This document shows positions 7,397-16,150 of a DNA stretch of 19,617 nt, piece by piece (positions within the stretch are counted from its first letter, which is position 1; every line of letters starts with the position of its first letter). The position numbers and the translations under genes are program-made. The stretch comes from CAINEC01 sp046052065 (GTDB taxonomy: Bacteria > Bacteroidota > Bacteroidia > AKYH767-A > OLB10): the NCBI GenBank assembly GCA_046052065.1, contig JBJOND010000056.1:1-19617 (forward strand). Reading direction: 5' to 3'. The notes beneath the pieces were generated by a model. It was not told the origin of the DNA. It saw nothing but the letters and a program-made list of their open reading frames with translations, and did not search any database.

Positions 7397-8428
7397 CTAG
7401 TCCTTTAATAAACAATCCGCCTCTTTGATTACATCAACACCATCAGGTAATTTATAAGTATAGGTAAAACCTTTGCGCAATGCGAAAGCTCCGATTTCTC
7501 CTTTCTTATTTACGGCTAAAAATCCAATTTGCATATCAGCGATTTTATCTTTTCGCAAATTATACATTCGCTGCACTCCAATCTTGCAAGCTTCTAATGG
7601 CGACTTACCATAGCGCATAGCTTCAACAATTGTATGTGAACCACAGATACGAATTACCTCCTCTCCTACTCCTGTTGATGTAGCTGCACCTACTTCATTA
7701 TCGACATATAAACCAGCGCCAATCACAGGTGAATCACCCACACGACCATGTAATTTAAACGCCATTCCGCTGGTAGTACATGCACCACTAAAATCACCGT
7801 TAGCATCCATCGCAATCATCCCAATCGTATCATGATTACCTTGTCCACCTTTGCCTTTCTCCTCTTTATGATCACGCATGTATTTAATTGTATCCATCGG
7901 ATTATAATTATGCGTCTTTAACCATTCCTTCCAGATTTGCTCACTCTTTGGCGTCAATAAATTTTCTTGTTTAAATCCGTTTTGCAACGCAAACTGCAAC
8001 GCACCATCACCAACTAAAATCACGTGCGGCGTTTTTTCCATTACCATTCGTGCAACAGAAATCGGATGCATAATATTTTGAAGGAACATAACGGAACCGC
8101 AGTTACCCTTTTCATCCATAATGCAAGCATCTAAGGTTACATTCCCATCACGATCAGGCAAACCGCCGTAACCTACACTTGTATCTTCTGGATCAGCCTC
8201 AGGCACACGCACTCCTGCTTCTACTGCGTCGAGTGCACGACCTCCTTTTGAAAGCACTTCCCAAGCTGCAGCATTTGCTTTCACATTGGGTGCCCAAGTT
8301 GAAATCACTAATGGGAACCCTGCTCTTGATTCATCGCTTGATTTAATTTCAGCTTCTGCCGATTTTCTCAACAACATCAAACCACTTGATGCTAACAGGG
8401 ATTTAAATATAAATTGTCGTCGTTGCAT
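7397..8428 (-). CDS. N4-(beta-N-acetylglucosaminyl)-L-asparaginase (glycosylasparaginase)
   Basis: A 343-residue Ntn-hydrolase that cuts the GlcNAc-Asn bond, the last link of an N-glycan to its asparagine, giving aspartate and, after loss of ammonia, GlcNAc. It is made as a precursor that cleaves itself before the nucleophilic Thr, here T201 in NHDTIGM. Other active-site residues known from the Elizabethkingia (Flavobacterium) enzyme are present: W45 in STWAP, and R229 and D232 in HGRVGDSPVIGAGLY. The stretch just before T201 is Lys/Gly-rich (EEKGKGGQG) and appears about 15 residues longer than in the Elizabethkingia enzyme. The N-terminus MQRRQFIFKS plus a hydrophobic stretch to AEA resembles a twin-arginine signal, so export is likely, folded if by Tat. 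It sits 4 nt after GH92 and 1 nt before cutC. The enzyme needs a free alpha-amino and carboxyl on the Asn, so it would act on peptide-free glycoasparagine. Confidence 0.93.
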   Translation of the reverse strand: MQRRQFIFKSLLASSGLMLLRKSAEAEIKSSDESRAGFPLVISTWAPNVKANAAAWEVLSKGGRALDAVEAGVRVPEADPEDTSVGYGGLPDRDGNVTLDACIMDEKGNCGSVMFLQNIMHPISVARMVMEKTPHVILVGDGALQFALQNGFKQENLLTPKSEQIWKEWLKTHNYNPMDTIKYMRDHKEEKGKGGQGNHDTIGMIAMDANGDFSGACTTSGMAFKLHGRVGDSPVIGAGLYVDNEVGAATSTGVGEEVIRICGSHTIVEAMRYGKSPLEACKIGVQRMYNLRKDKIADMQIGFLAVNKKGEIGAFALRKGFTYTYKLPDGVDVIKEADCLLKD

Positions 8429-8432
8429 AATT

Positions 8433-11345
8433 CTATTTTTCAGATACAGTTATTTCATCACAGAAAATATAAGCTTCGCCACCTGCACCTAAATGCCAAG
8501 AAGGTAATTTCCCGAAATTATAAGCTTTTACTTTCATATACTTTGCCTTCTGCGGAACAAACACTAATTCAGGATGTGTAACTTGTGGAGTGTAATCTTT
8601 CGCATCTACTTTCACGTCCATCCTTCCTGCAAACGTCCACGTAGTGCCGTCATTAGATAAGTATACTTCAAACTTGGTCGGCATTAAGATCCATGCGCGT
8701 GTATCCTGCAAGAACCCAGGAGTAACACGACCAATCGTTTCTTCCTTATCGAAGGTAAATACTACTTCCATATCTTGATCCTGATATCCATGCCAGTCGC
8801 CCTTACGCCACTCTAAACTTCCATTTACTCCGTCAATTAAACTCTGGGGACCCTCAGCTGCATATTGACGCCCTGGAGTACTTAATAAATCAACCTTCCA
8901 ATTTGGGTGAGGTAATTTATTGAAGAAACCTGTAGCTCTTCCACTCTTCACATTCCAAGAATATGAATAAGCACTCACCGAAGAAGTAGCATTGAGATAA
9001 AACGGCTTAGTATATTCAATGGGGTTAATCGAATCATTATTTAACCAATAACGCATTGGCAACGAATCAGGATTGGAAAGTGTCACTAATAAACTATCTG
9101 CATAATTTCTTTTGTTCGTTATAATAAACGGTGCATTTATAAATCCAGATGGAAGTAATCTTCCTGAAAGTTCTGGATTAGCACCACGACCTTTATTCGG
9201 ATAATCTTTAAGTACAGCTTCGAAATAACAACCATTTTTAATTCTATCGTAAGAGATTAAATTATTGTCATAAACAGCACCATTGTAACGAAGCGACTCC
9301 ACATAGAATGATTTTGGATTTTGCTTAATTGCAGTGATGTCTATTTTCTTTCCGTTTTCTAAATTGATTATAGCATGATCAAACAATGGTGTGCCAATAG
9401 CGTACTGTAAACTTCCAGGTGTAACAGGATACAATCCTAATGCACTCCAAACATACCAAGCCGACATTTGTCCACAGTCTTCATTACCTGGCAATCCATC
9501 AAACGTTGTATTGTACAAACTATCTACAACGCGATGCACTATCTCTTGTGTCTTCCAAGGTTTACCAATATAGTTATACAAGTAGGCCATGTGATGACTC
9601 GGCTCGTTGCCATGCGCATACTGTCCTATTAATCCAGTAATATCCGCTTGTTGACGACCCGTAGTAGATGTTGGTGCATTGAATAATCCATCTAACTTTT
9701 TATCAAACTGATCATTCCCACCCATCATATCAATCATGCCTGGAATATCCTGAGGAACAAAGAATGAATACTGATAACTATTAGCTTCGGTATAATGATT
9801 GTTAACTTCGAGTGGATCGAAAGGCGACAACCAGTTACCATTACGTCGTGGTCGCATAAAACCTGTTGAAGGGTCATACAAATTACGATACGAATGTGCT
9901 AGCCGATTATAAGTCAATGCTTCATTGTTTTTCCCTGCATATTTAGCTATTTGCGCCACACACCATGCATCGTATGCATACTCTAATGTTTTCGAAACAG
10001 ATTCTGATTCATCATCAATCTGCAAATAATGGTTGTCATTAAATGCGGGTAAGCCTAAATGATTCCAATTCGCACTTTTCTTTGCTGCTTCATATGCTAG
10101 TGGAATATTAAAATCAGTTATATCTTTTGTTAAAGCATCCGCTATAACTGAAACAGAATGATAACCAATCATGCAGTCTGTTTCATTCGCACCAAGCTCC
10201 CATACTGGCAAACGACCACCTTGTTCATACTGTGCTAAAAATGTTTTTATAAAATCCAGTGAGCGTTTTTTATCGATTAGTGCATACATGGGATGCGCCG
10301 CACGAAATGTATCCCATAAACTAAAAACAGAATATTGCGTATATCCCGTAGCGTTATGAATCTTATTATCTCTTCCGCGATATTTCCCATCCACATCCGA
10401 ATACACATTCGGAACAATCATCATATGATAAAGTGAAGTATAAAAATTAGTCATGTTACGTTGTGATGAATCATATACAGCAATACGACCTAATTCTTTG
10501 TTCCAATAAGCTCTTGCTTCCGCTTGAATTTGCAAGAATGATTTAGTCCCAATTTCCGTAATGCGATTATTTCTCGCACCTGCAGTACTAACGGAGGAAA
10601 TACCTGTTCGAACCTCTACAACATTTCTATCCGTTTTTTTAAAGATGAATGCAATTCGAATGGAATCACTCACGATGCTATCTCCTATCTTAAGTGGATT
10701 TTCTCTTCCCATCATTTTTATTTCTGTGAACGGTTGAGAAAATTCCATAGAGAAATACACATACTGATCCTTCGCCCAGGCTTCACTATGACGATAGCCT
10801 TCAATAGTATGATCATTAACAATTTTAATTGATGAGCCAAGCACCTTGTCGCGATGCATTAAATCAAGCAATACCGAGGGCGTATATAACGACGGATAAT
10901 TATATTTCTGCACACCAACACGTGTTGATGAAGTCATTTCACATTTAATTCGATTATCACTTAATACCACCGAATAATAACCTGGAGAAGATTTCTCAGT
11001 TCCATGATTGAATGGCGAGCCATAATCTAACGGATCAAAAGAAATTTTATCTGTTCCTGGCATCAACAATACATCACCATAATCGCTGCAGCCGGTACCA
11101 CTTAAATGTGTATGCGAGAATCCATAAATCAGTGAATCATTATACCAATAACCACCGCATCCTTCCCAACTCGATTCATTGCGTGTATCAGGACTCACCT
11201 GCACCATACCATATGGGACTGTTGCACCTGGATAAGTATGGCCTACACCACCAGTACCAATCATCGGGTCTACATAATTGCTAAAATCTTGCGAATAAGA
11301 ATTAATAGATGCAAGAATAAACAGCGTGTAAAATAGTTTTTTCAT
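8433..11345 (-). CDS. GH92 exo-alpha-mannosidase with C-terminal accessory domains
   Basis: A 970-residue secreted, calcium-dependent alpha-mannosidase that trims alpha-linked mannose, commonly alpha-1,2, from high-mannose N-glycans. Signal peptide 1-19 (cut at YSQ/D; no lipobox). GH92 N-terminal beta-sandwich with VDPMIGTGGVGHTYPGA (25-41) and GFSHTHLSGTGCSDYGD (75-91). The catalytic (alpha/alpha)6 domain contains LWDTFRA (343-349), HYTEANSYQYSFFVPQD (517-533) with E520 as likely general acid, GNEDCGQMSAWYVWSALG (620-637) carrying the likely base D623, and SHHMAYLYN (583-591). Residues about 735-800 look like a chitobiase C-terminal-type beta domain. Residues about 820-968 are an F5/8C-like carbohydrate-binding module related to the tail of the GH20 in this operon. 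The gap to the GH2 gene upstream is 43 nt, without a clear promoter. Family certain; exact linkage specificity (1,2, 1,3 or 1,6) cannot be read from the sequence. Confidence 0.95.
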   Translation of the reverse strand: MKKLFYTLFILASINSYSQDFSNYVDPMIGTGGVGHTYPGATVPYGMVQVSPDTRNESSWEGCGGYWYNDSLIYGFSHTHLSGTGCSDYGDVLLMPGTDKISFDPLDYGSPFNHGTEKSSPGYYSVVLSDNRIKCEMTSSTRVGVQKYNYPSLYTPSVLLDLMHRDKVLGSSIKIVNDHTIEGYRHSEAWAKDQYVYFSMEFSQPFTEIKMMGRENPLKIGDSIVSDSIRIAFIFKKTDRNVVEVRTGISSVSTAGARNNRITEIGTKSFLQIQAEARAYWNKELGRIAVYDSSQRNMTNFYTSLYHMMIVPNVYSDVDGKYRGRDNKIHNATGYTQYSVFSLWDTFRAAHPMYALIDKKRSLDFIKTFLAQYEQGGRLPVWELGANETDCMIGYHSVSVIADALTKDITDFNIPLAYEAAKKSANWNHLGLPAFNDNHYLQIDDESESVSKTLEYAYDAWCVAQIAKYAGKNNEALTYNRLAHSYRNLYDPSTGFMRPRRNGNWLSPFDPLEVNNHYTEANSYQYSFFVPQDIPGMIDMMGGNDQFDKKLDGLFNAPTSTTGRQQADITGLIGQYAHGNEPSHHMAYLYNYIGKPWKTQEIVHRVVDSLYNTTFDGLPGNEDCGQMSAWYVWSALGLYPVTPGSLQYAIGTPLFDHAIINLENGKKIDITAIKQNPKSFYVESLRYNGAVYDNNLISYDRIKNGCYFEAVLKDYPNKGRGANPELSGRLLPSGFINAPFIITNKRNYADSLLVTLSNPDSLPMRYWLNNDSINPIEYTKPFYLNATSSVSAYSYSWNVKSGRATGFFNKLPHPNWKVDLLSTPGRQYAAEGPQSLIDGVNGSLEWRKGDWHGYQDQDMEVVFTFDKEETIGRVTPGFLQDTRAWILMPTKFEVYLSNDGTTWTFAGRMDVKVDAKDYTPQVTHPELVFVPQKAKYMKVKAYNFGKLPSWHLGAGGEAYIFCDEITVSEK

Positions 11346-11388
11346 CCCTTCGAAAATAAGAAATGAAATGAACTATCCCAACAAAATA

Positions 11389-13920
11389 CTATTTAACTGT
11401 ATTGAGTGATTCGAACACTAAATCTTGGATAGCTCCAGTATAGGGTATAACCAACTTTGACTTAGGCAATAAATGAACCCCATTAATATCTCGAACTATC
11501 AATCCATTTTTATCCGACAAACGAAGTCCGTAAACAAATTTATCATTGGTAATTTCAATTTCCTTTTCATTCAATCTAGCTACAGTAATACCTGAATCAA
11601 TCAATGGTAAATCTTTAGGCATTCCATTGAAGTGCCAGCAGGCTGCAATTAAACTTCCATCTTCAGCAATAAGTCGTAATTGATAAATCACATTTCTATT
11701 TTTATCAGAAACCATTTGCAAAATACCATATGTCTGAACAGAATCAGGATAAAGTGTAATTGGCTTTTTCTCGTAATAAAATGGAGCATCAATAGTATTC
11801 GTTGTAGCTTGAATGATCTGCAATTTTGCTTTTACTAAATCCTGACTTCCATTGATAATTTTCAAATCCCATTGATGTTGATTCGTATCGACAAACATTG
11901 CGATATCAGTATATGCATTTTGAACAGAAGAATACAACATTTTTGGTTGCATAGAATAATCAATACAACTCCACGATATAGAAGGCCATGCATCATTTAG
12001 CTGCCAAAACAAAGTCCCAGAACAGTAAGGATAACTCGAACGATGAATTAAAGCTGTGCGAGAAATCTCTTCTGCTTGCATCAACTGCGATAGATAGGCA
12101 AATGAAGAATCTGTTTTAACTGAAGGATAATCTCTGCTTAAATAGGTAGCAATCGTTTCAAAGCCGCGAGGATGTTTTTGATGATAACGGACACGACTAT
12201 CCGAAGAATCAATCGAGCCGGCATATTGCATTAAAAGCTTGTTAGATGGATACCCTTGAAATCCATATTCACTCATAAATCGAGGAATGCGATTATGATA
12301 ATTCGCAAAAGGCTCGAATCCCCACCAAACACCCCAATAATGACAATCACCCTCTGTCAAACTATTTTTTCTACCCCATCCATTCTTAGGTGACGAAGGC
12401 CAATAAATAGTTTGTGGTGCGATTGAATCAATCAATGATGGAATTAATTTTTCAAATAGGTTGATGTAATCATTTTGAATTTGTGATGAGTCGTTAGATG
12501 AATAATTAAACTGTTTTTGCCAACCCCAGTTATTCCAACCTTCTGAGATTTCGTTATTACCACAAAACAATGCTATACAAGGATGACTACTCAACCGTTT
12601 TACTTCCTGACTAACTTCCTCACGAACAGAATTCAAAAAACCGCTATCACCAGGATACATTGCGCAAGCAAACATAAAGTCCTGCCATACTAAAATTCCA
12701 TATTGATCGCAGGCATCATAAAAAGCTTCTGGCAAATAATATCCTCCACCCCATACACGAAGCATGTTCATATTAGCTTCGGCAGCCATCTTTACTAAGT
12801 TTACATAAACAGAATCAGGAGTAGAAGCAGGAAACATTCCTGCAGGAACGATGTTTGCTCCCTTCATAAATAATGGCTTCCCATTTACGATAAACTTAAA
12901 AGAAGCTCCTTTTTCATTTTTGGTTTGATCTAATTGAATATCACGAAATGCAAAACGCTTAAATAGTTTTTGTCCGTTGAAGTCGATAGTTGTCCAATAG
13001 GAAAAATCTCGTTCTCCTCTCCCAGGATTCCATACACCTGCGTTCTTTACATTGATAGGAATTCGAATGGTATTCATTCCTTTTTTCAACGAAACAACTG
13101 TATCACGTTCGACTAATGTTTTCCAAACTGGACCAATTTCAAATTGAGTAACGATTTGTTTATTCAGTACTGATAAATAATATTTGCAATTAATCGTTGT
13201 ATCTTTTGATGCATAAAAATCGATTGTTTGCGTACATTGATAATCGGTGGCATTTAGCTTATTTGTAGTCAAAGAAAGATTACTCAGAAAAACGTTATTA
13301 TAAAAAAACAACTCTACTGGTTTCCAGATACCGATTGTTTTATTTTTTAGAGCAAAGTCCCAACCATATTGATACTGTGCTTTTCGAGTAAACACGCGAT
13401 TACCCTCCGGCAATTTATATGGTAACAACTTACTTTTAGCTTGCTCTATTGAATCGATAGGAAGAAAACGAACCACTAAATGATTTTCTTTTTTCAGGAT
13501 TCCACCAACATAAATATCCTTACTTAAGAACATATTGTCGTTCACATAAAGCAAAGAATCATTTAAATAAATTTTAGCGTAAGTATCAATTCCATTAAAA
13601 CGGAGTGTTGCACTTTTATTCAACTCCATCTCAGAACAAGAAAAATTACATTGGTAAATAATAGTAGATTTTTCAAGTTTACTTAAGACACTATCTATAT
13701 TTTCATAATAAGGATTAGCAATTTTCTTCTCTTTTACTAAATCACTCTGAACGTCGCCAGGAACCGTGGCATTGTATTTATTTCTGTCACCATTAATGGT
13801 GAATGTCCAATCGCTAATCACTCGTTTTGAAATTTGTTGTGCAATTGAAGAAAAGCAAGCGAGCAAAAAGAATAAACTCAAAATGGCAATCTTATCACCT
13901 CTCATTTTTCTTATGTCCAT
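11389..13920 (-). CDS. GH2 beta-mannosidase
   Basis: An 843-residue secreted glycosidase that probably removes the core beta-1,4-mannose from the chitobiose of an N-glycan. GH2 order: jelly-roll sugar-binding domain (about 30-205, with ATVPGDVQSDL and YGWDFA), Ig-like domain (about 210-330), TIM barrel (about 335-660) and a C-terminal beta domain. The barrel shows MKGANIVPA (352-360), MLRVWGGGYYLPEAFYDACD (386-405), acid/base E457 in CGNNEISEGW and nucleophile E551 in FMSEYGFQGYPS. The features MLRVWGGG and GNNE favour beta-mannosidase over beta-galactosidase. Two starts are possible: ATG 13920 (26-nt overlap with the GH20 gene) or ATG 13905 (11-nt overlap), the latter giving a cleaner signal peptide MRGDKIAILSLFFLLAC. 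LLAC is a relaxed lipobox, so the protein may be a lipoprotein; a cut at SIAQ/Q is the alternative. The overlap suggests translational coupling with GH20. Confidence 0.9.
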   Translation of the reverse strand: MDIRKMRGDKIAILSLFFLLACFSSIAQQISKRVISDWTFTINGDRNKYNATVPGDVQSDLVKEKKIANPYYENIDSVLSKLEKSTIIYQCNFSCSEMELNKSATLRFNGIDTYAKIYLNDSLLYVNDNMFLSKDIYVGGILKKENHLVVRFLPIDSIEQAKSKLLPYKLPEGNRVFTRKAQYQYGWDFALKNKTIGIWKPVELFFYNNVFLSNLSLTTNKLNATDYQCTQTIDFYASKDTTINCKYYLSVLNKQIVTQFEIGPVWKTLVERDTVVSLKKGMNTIRIPINVKNAGVWNPGRGERDFSYWTTIDFNGQKLFKRFAFRDIQLDQTKNEKGASFKFIVNGKPLFMKGANIVPAGMFPASTPDSVYVNLVKMAAEANMNMLRVWGGGYYLPEAFYDACDQYGILVWQDFMFACAMYPGDSGFLNSVREEVSQEVKRLSSHPCIALFCGNNEISEGWNNWGWQKQFNYSSNDSSQIQNDYINLFEKLIPSLIDSIAPQTIYWPSSPKNGWGRKNSLTEGDCHYWGVWWGFEPFANYHNRIPRFMSEYGFQGYPSNKLLMQYAGSIDSSDSRVRYHQKHPRGFETIATYLSRDYPSVKTDSSFAYLSQLMQAEEISRTALIHRSSYPYCSGTLFWQLNDAWPSISWSCIDYSMQPKMLYSSVQNAYTDIAMFVDTNQHQWDLKIINGSQDLVKAKLQIIQATTNTIDAPFYYEKKPITLYPDSVQTYGILQMVSDKNRNVIYQLRLIAEDGSLIAACWHFNGMPKDLPLIDSGITVARLNEKEIEITNDKFVYGLRLSDKNGLIVRDINGVHLLPKSKLVIPYTGAIQDLVFESLNTVK

Positions 13921-16132
13921 AAACCATCACTTCGCTAATAAATAACCAGCTGTTAGATCCAGCACCAGGATTTCCCTCAGGCACTTTACCAATTGACTTT
14001 ACGGTGATATTTACCTTATCCGCAAAAAATGGCTTGCTATAAACGATAGGACAAATTGCATTTTCATTTTTCAAAACCTGAATTGTATTCACCGAATCAT
14101 TTTGTATAGTCATTGATGCGGGTGCATGAATCCAGCTTCCACGATCGTTGAGATAAATTACTTTAACACTATCAATCGCAAACGTATCTTTCAAATCTAC
14201 TGTAAGCACAGCATCTTTCCCAAGCCATCCTAACCAATGCTTGGTTGTCCATGGAAATTCGCCGATAATACCATCCGTTAAAGTAGCAGGTGGATTTGCA
14301 TAGTTCCCTTTTGTTGGCGTTAATACGGCAACGTTAGCACCAGAAGATGGGGCGATAGTTAGATTTTTCACTAATGTAACCGTATCAGTATTTAAAATAC
14401 TTCTGATTTTTAATAAACCTGATTCATCAATTGAAATCGGATCGCTATAGGTTTCATACGCTCCATCATTCCATGACAAATCGATTCGTTGATTTTCCTT
14501 TGGCGTAACACTAATTGTTAATTCTCCAATAATTTCAGTTGCACTAATTGTAACTGCAGGACGCAAATAACTTTTTGCAAAATTGACGTTCCAGTTTTTA
14601 AGTAATGATTGATGCTGGATAACATTTTTTTCGAAGCGTTGATAATTACGGGTTAACGAATCAGACCATAGTACTTCACTCAATGCTTCTAGTCGAGGGA
14701 ACAACATATATTCTACTTGCTTTGTATCATACATGTATTCTGTCCACAGATTTGCTTGTGCACCTAAAATATATTTCCGTTGTTCACCTTTTAGTGTATC
14801 AGGTATCGGCTGATAAGCATATACTTTTTCAAGTGGCGTAAATCCTCCGATAGCAAGTGGCTCTAGATTTTTCTCGCCTTGATAGTGATCAAAATAACAA
14901 TGAGAACCAGGAGTCATGATAGCATAATGATTTGATGTTGCTGCGGCAATACCTCCTTCAATTCCTTGCCAGCTCATCACTGTTGCATTTTGCGCAAGTC
15001 CACCTTCTAAAATTTCATCCCAGCCAATTAGCTTTTTTCCTTTCGACTCAAGAATCTTTTCTATGCGTTGAATAAAATAACTTTGCAATTCGAATTCATC
15101 TTTCAGGTTGTTTTTCTTTTTTACTTCCTGACAAACAGGACATTCTCTCCAACGAGATTTCGGACATTCATCTCCACCTATATGAATATATTCAGATGGG
15201 AAAAGATGGGCTACTTCATCAAGGATATCATCTAAAAATTTAAACGTTGATTCTTTATTACAAAACACATCATCAAATCCACCCCAACTACTTGCAACCT
15301 GAAAAGGACCACCTTTACAAGAGAACTCTGGATAAGCAGCTAATGCCGCCATAGTATGACCAGGCATTTCAATTTCAGGAATGATAGTTACGCCGCGAGC
15401 AGTGGCATATTTGATTACCTCTTTAATTTCTTTTTGCGTATAGTAACCACCATAAGGAATTGAATCGATTTTATGATCACGATAAGGGCCTATCATACTT
15501 CCTGCGCGATTAGCACCAACGGATGTAAGCTTAGGATATTTTTTTATTTCAATTCGCCAACCTTGATCATCTACTAAATGCCAATGAAACGTATTCATTT
15601 TATAAAGTGCGATTAAGTCGATGTATTTTTTGATAAACGTTACATCAAAAAAATGTCGTGACACATCGAGATGTACACCACGATAGCCAAACTGTGGATT
15701 ATCGTTAATTGTCAAACAAGGCATCTGATTATTATGCTCAGAAGCATACCAAGCAAGTTGAGTAACTGTTGCTAATCCACGAATCAACCCTTTTTTACCT
15801 GCGACTAATTCGATTTTCGCGGGTGTAACGGTAAGGCTATACCCTTCAGAAGAATTATGCTTATCTACTTTTAAAATAATGTTCTTCCCACTCTTTGATG
15901 CGTGTGATGTTCGAGCAAAATTTAAGTTAGCACTTTCAGATAACCATTGTTGTGCAACAGCATAATTTGTTTTTGAAGCCGCAATTTTAATATCATTAGT
16001 TAAGCTGAAACTCCCAGAATTAAAAATGATGGTATCTGGTTTAGGTATAAGTGGTAAATCTACTTGAGCATAAGAAGAATGCCTCACGCTTAATAGTAAC
16101 ACAACGAGCGCAAGTTTAATTTTTTTAAACAT
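13895..16132 (-). CDS. GH20 beta-N-acetylhexosaminidase
   Basis: A 745-residue secreted enzyme that removes terminal beta-linked GlcNAc (or GalNAc) by substrate-assisted catalysis. In this operon its likely job is splitting the GlcNAc-beta-1,4-GlcNAc core. Signal peptide 1-23 (cut at YAQ/V). GH20b N-terminal domain about 25-140. Catalytic barrel about 148-500 with GYRGVHLDVSRHF (149-161), NTFHWHLVDDQGWRIEIKKYP (180-200), IIPEIEMPGH (250-259), the catalytic pair D321-E322 in HIGGDECPKSRW, and MSWQGIEGG. Cysteines follow the pair (C323, C331, C334). After about residue 520 comes a small chitobiase C-terminal-type beta domain, then about 605-740 an F5/8C-like module whose pattern (LTDGIIG, WLGW, SWIHAP, GKVPEGNPGAG) matches the tail of the GH92. 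The transporter gene ends 18 nt upstream. All catalytic residues are present. Confidence 0.95.
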   Translation of the reverse strand: MFKKIKLALVVLLLSVRHSSYAQVDLPLIPKPDTIIFNSGSFSLTNDIKIAASKTNYAVAQQWLSESANLNFARTSHASKSGKNIILKVDKHNSSEGYSLTVTPAKIELVAGKKGLIRGLATVTQLAWYASEHNNQMPCLTINDNPQFGYRGVHLDVSRHFFDVTFIKKYIDLIALYKMNTFHWHLVDDQGWRIEIKKYPKLTSVGANRAGSMIGPYRDHKIDSIPYGGYYTQKEIKEVIKYATARGVTIIPEIEMPGHTMAALAAYPEFSCKGGPFQVASSWGGFDDVFCNKESTFKFLDDILDEVAHLFPSEYIHIGGDECPKSRWRECPVCQEVKKKNNLKDEFELQSYFIQRIEKILESKGKKLIGWDEILEGGLAQNATVMSWQGIEGGIAAATSNHYAIMTPGSHCYFDHYQGEKNLEPLAIGGFTPLEKVYAYQPIPDTLKGEQRKYILGAQANLWTEYMYDTKQVEYMLFPRLEALSEVLWSDSLTRNYQRFEKNVIQHQSLLKNWNVNFAKSYLRPAVTISATEIIGELTISVTPKENQRIDLSWNDGAYETYSDPISIDESGLLKIRSILNTDTVTLVKNLTIAPSSGANVAVLTPTKGNYANPPATLTDGIIGEFPWTTKHWLGWLGKDAVLTVDLKDTFAIDSVKVIYLNDRGSWIHAPASMTIQNDSVNTIQVLKNENAICPIVYSKPFFADKVNITVKSIGKVPEGNPGAGSNSWLFISEVMVYGHKKNER

Positions 16133-16150
16133 AAGATTTATAAAATCAAA

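Noticed and set aside
8286..11284. Several 60-90 codon plus-strand frames opposite glycosylasparaginase and GH92
   Set aside because: They are antisense shadows of strongly conserved genes, without signal, motif or promoter support.
8433..11345. GH92 as a lipoprotein
   Set aside because: The signal peptide ends in SINSYSQ/D with no Cys near the cleavage site, so a lipid anchor is not supported.
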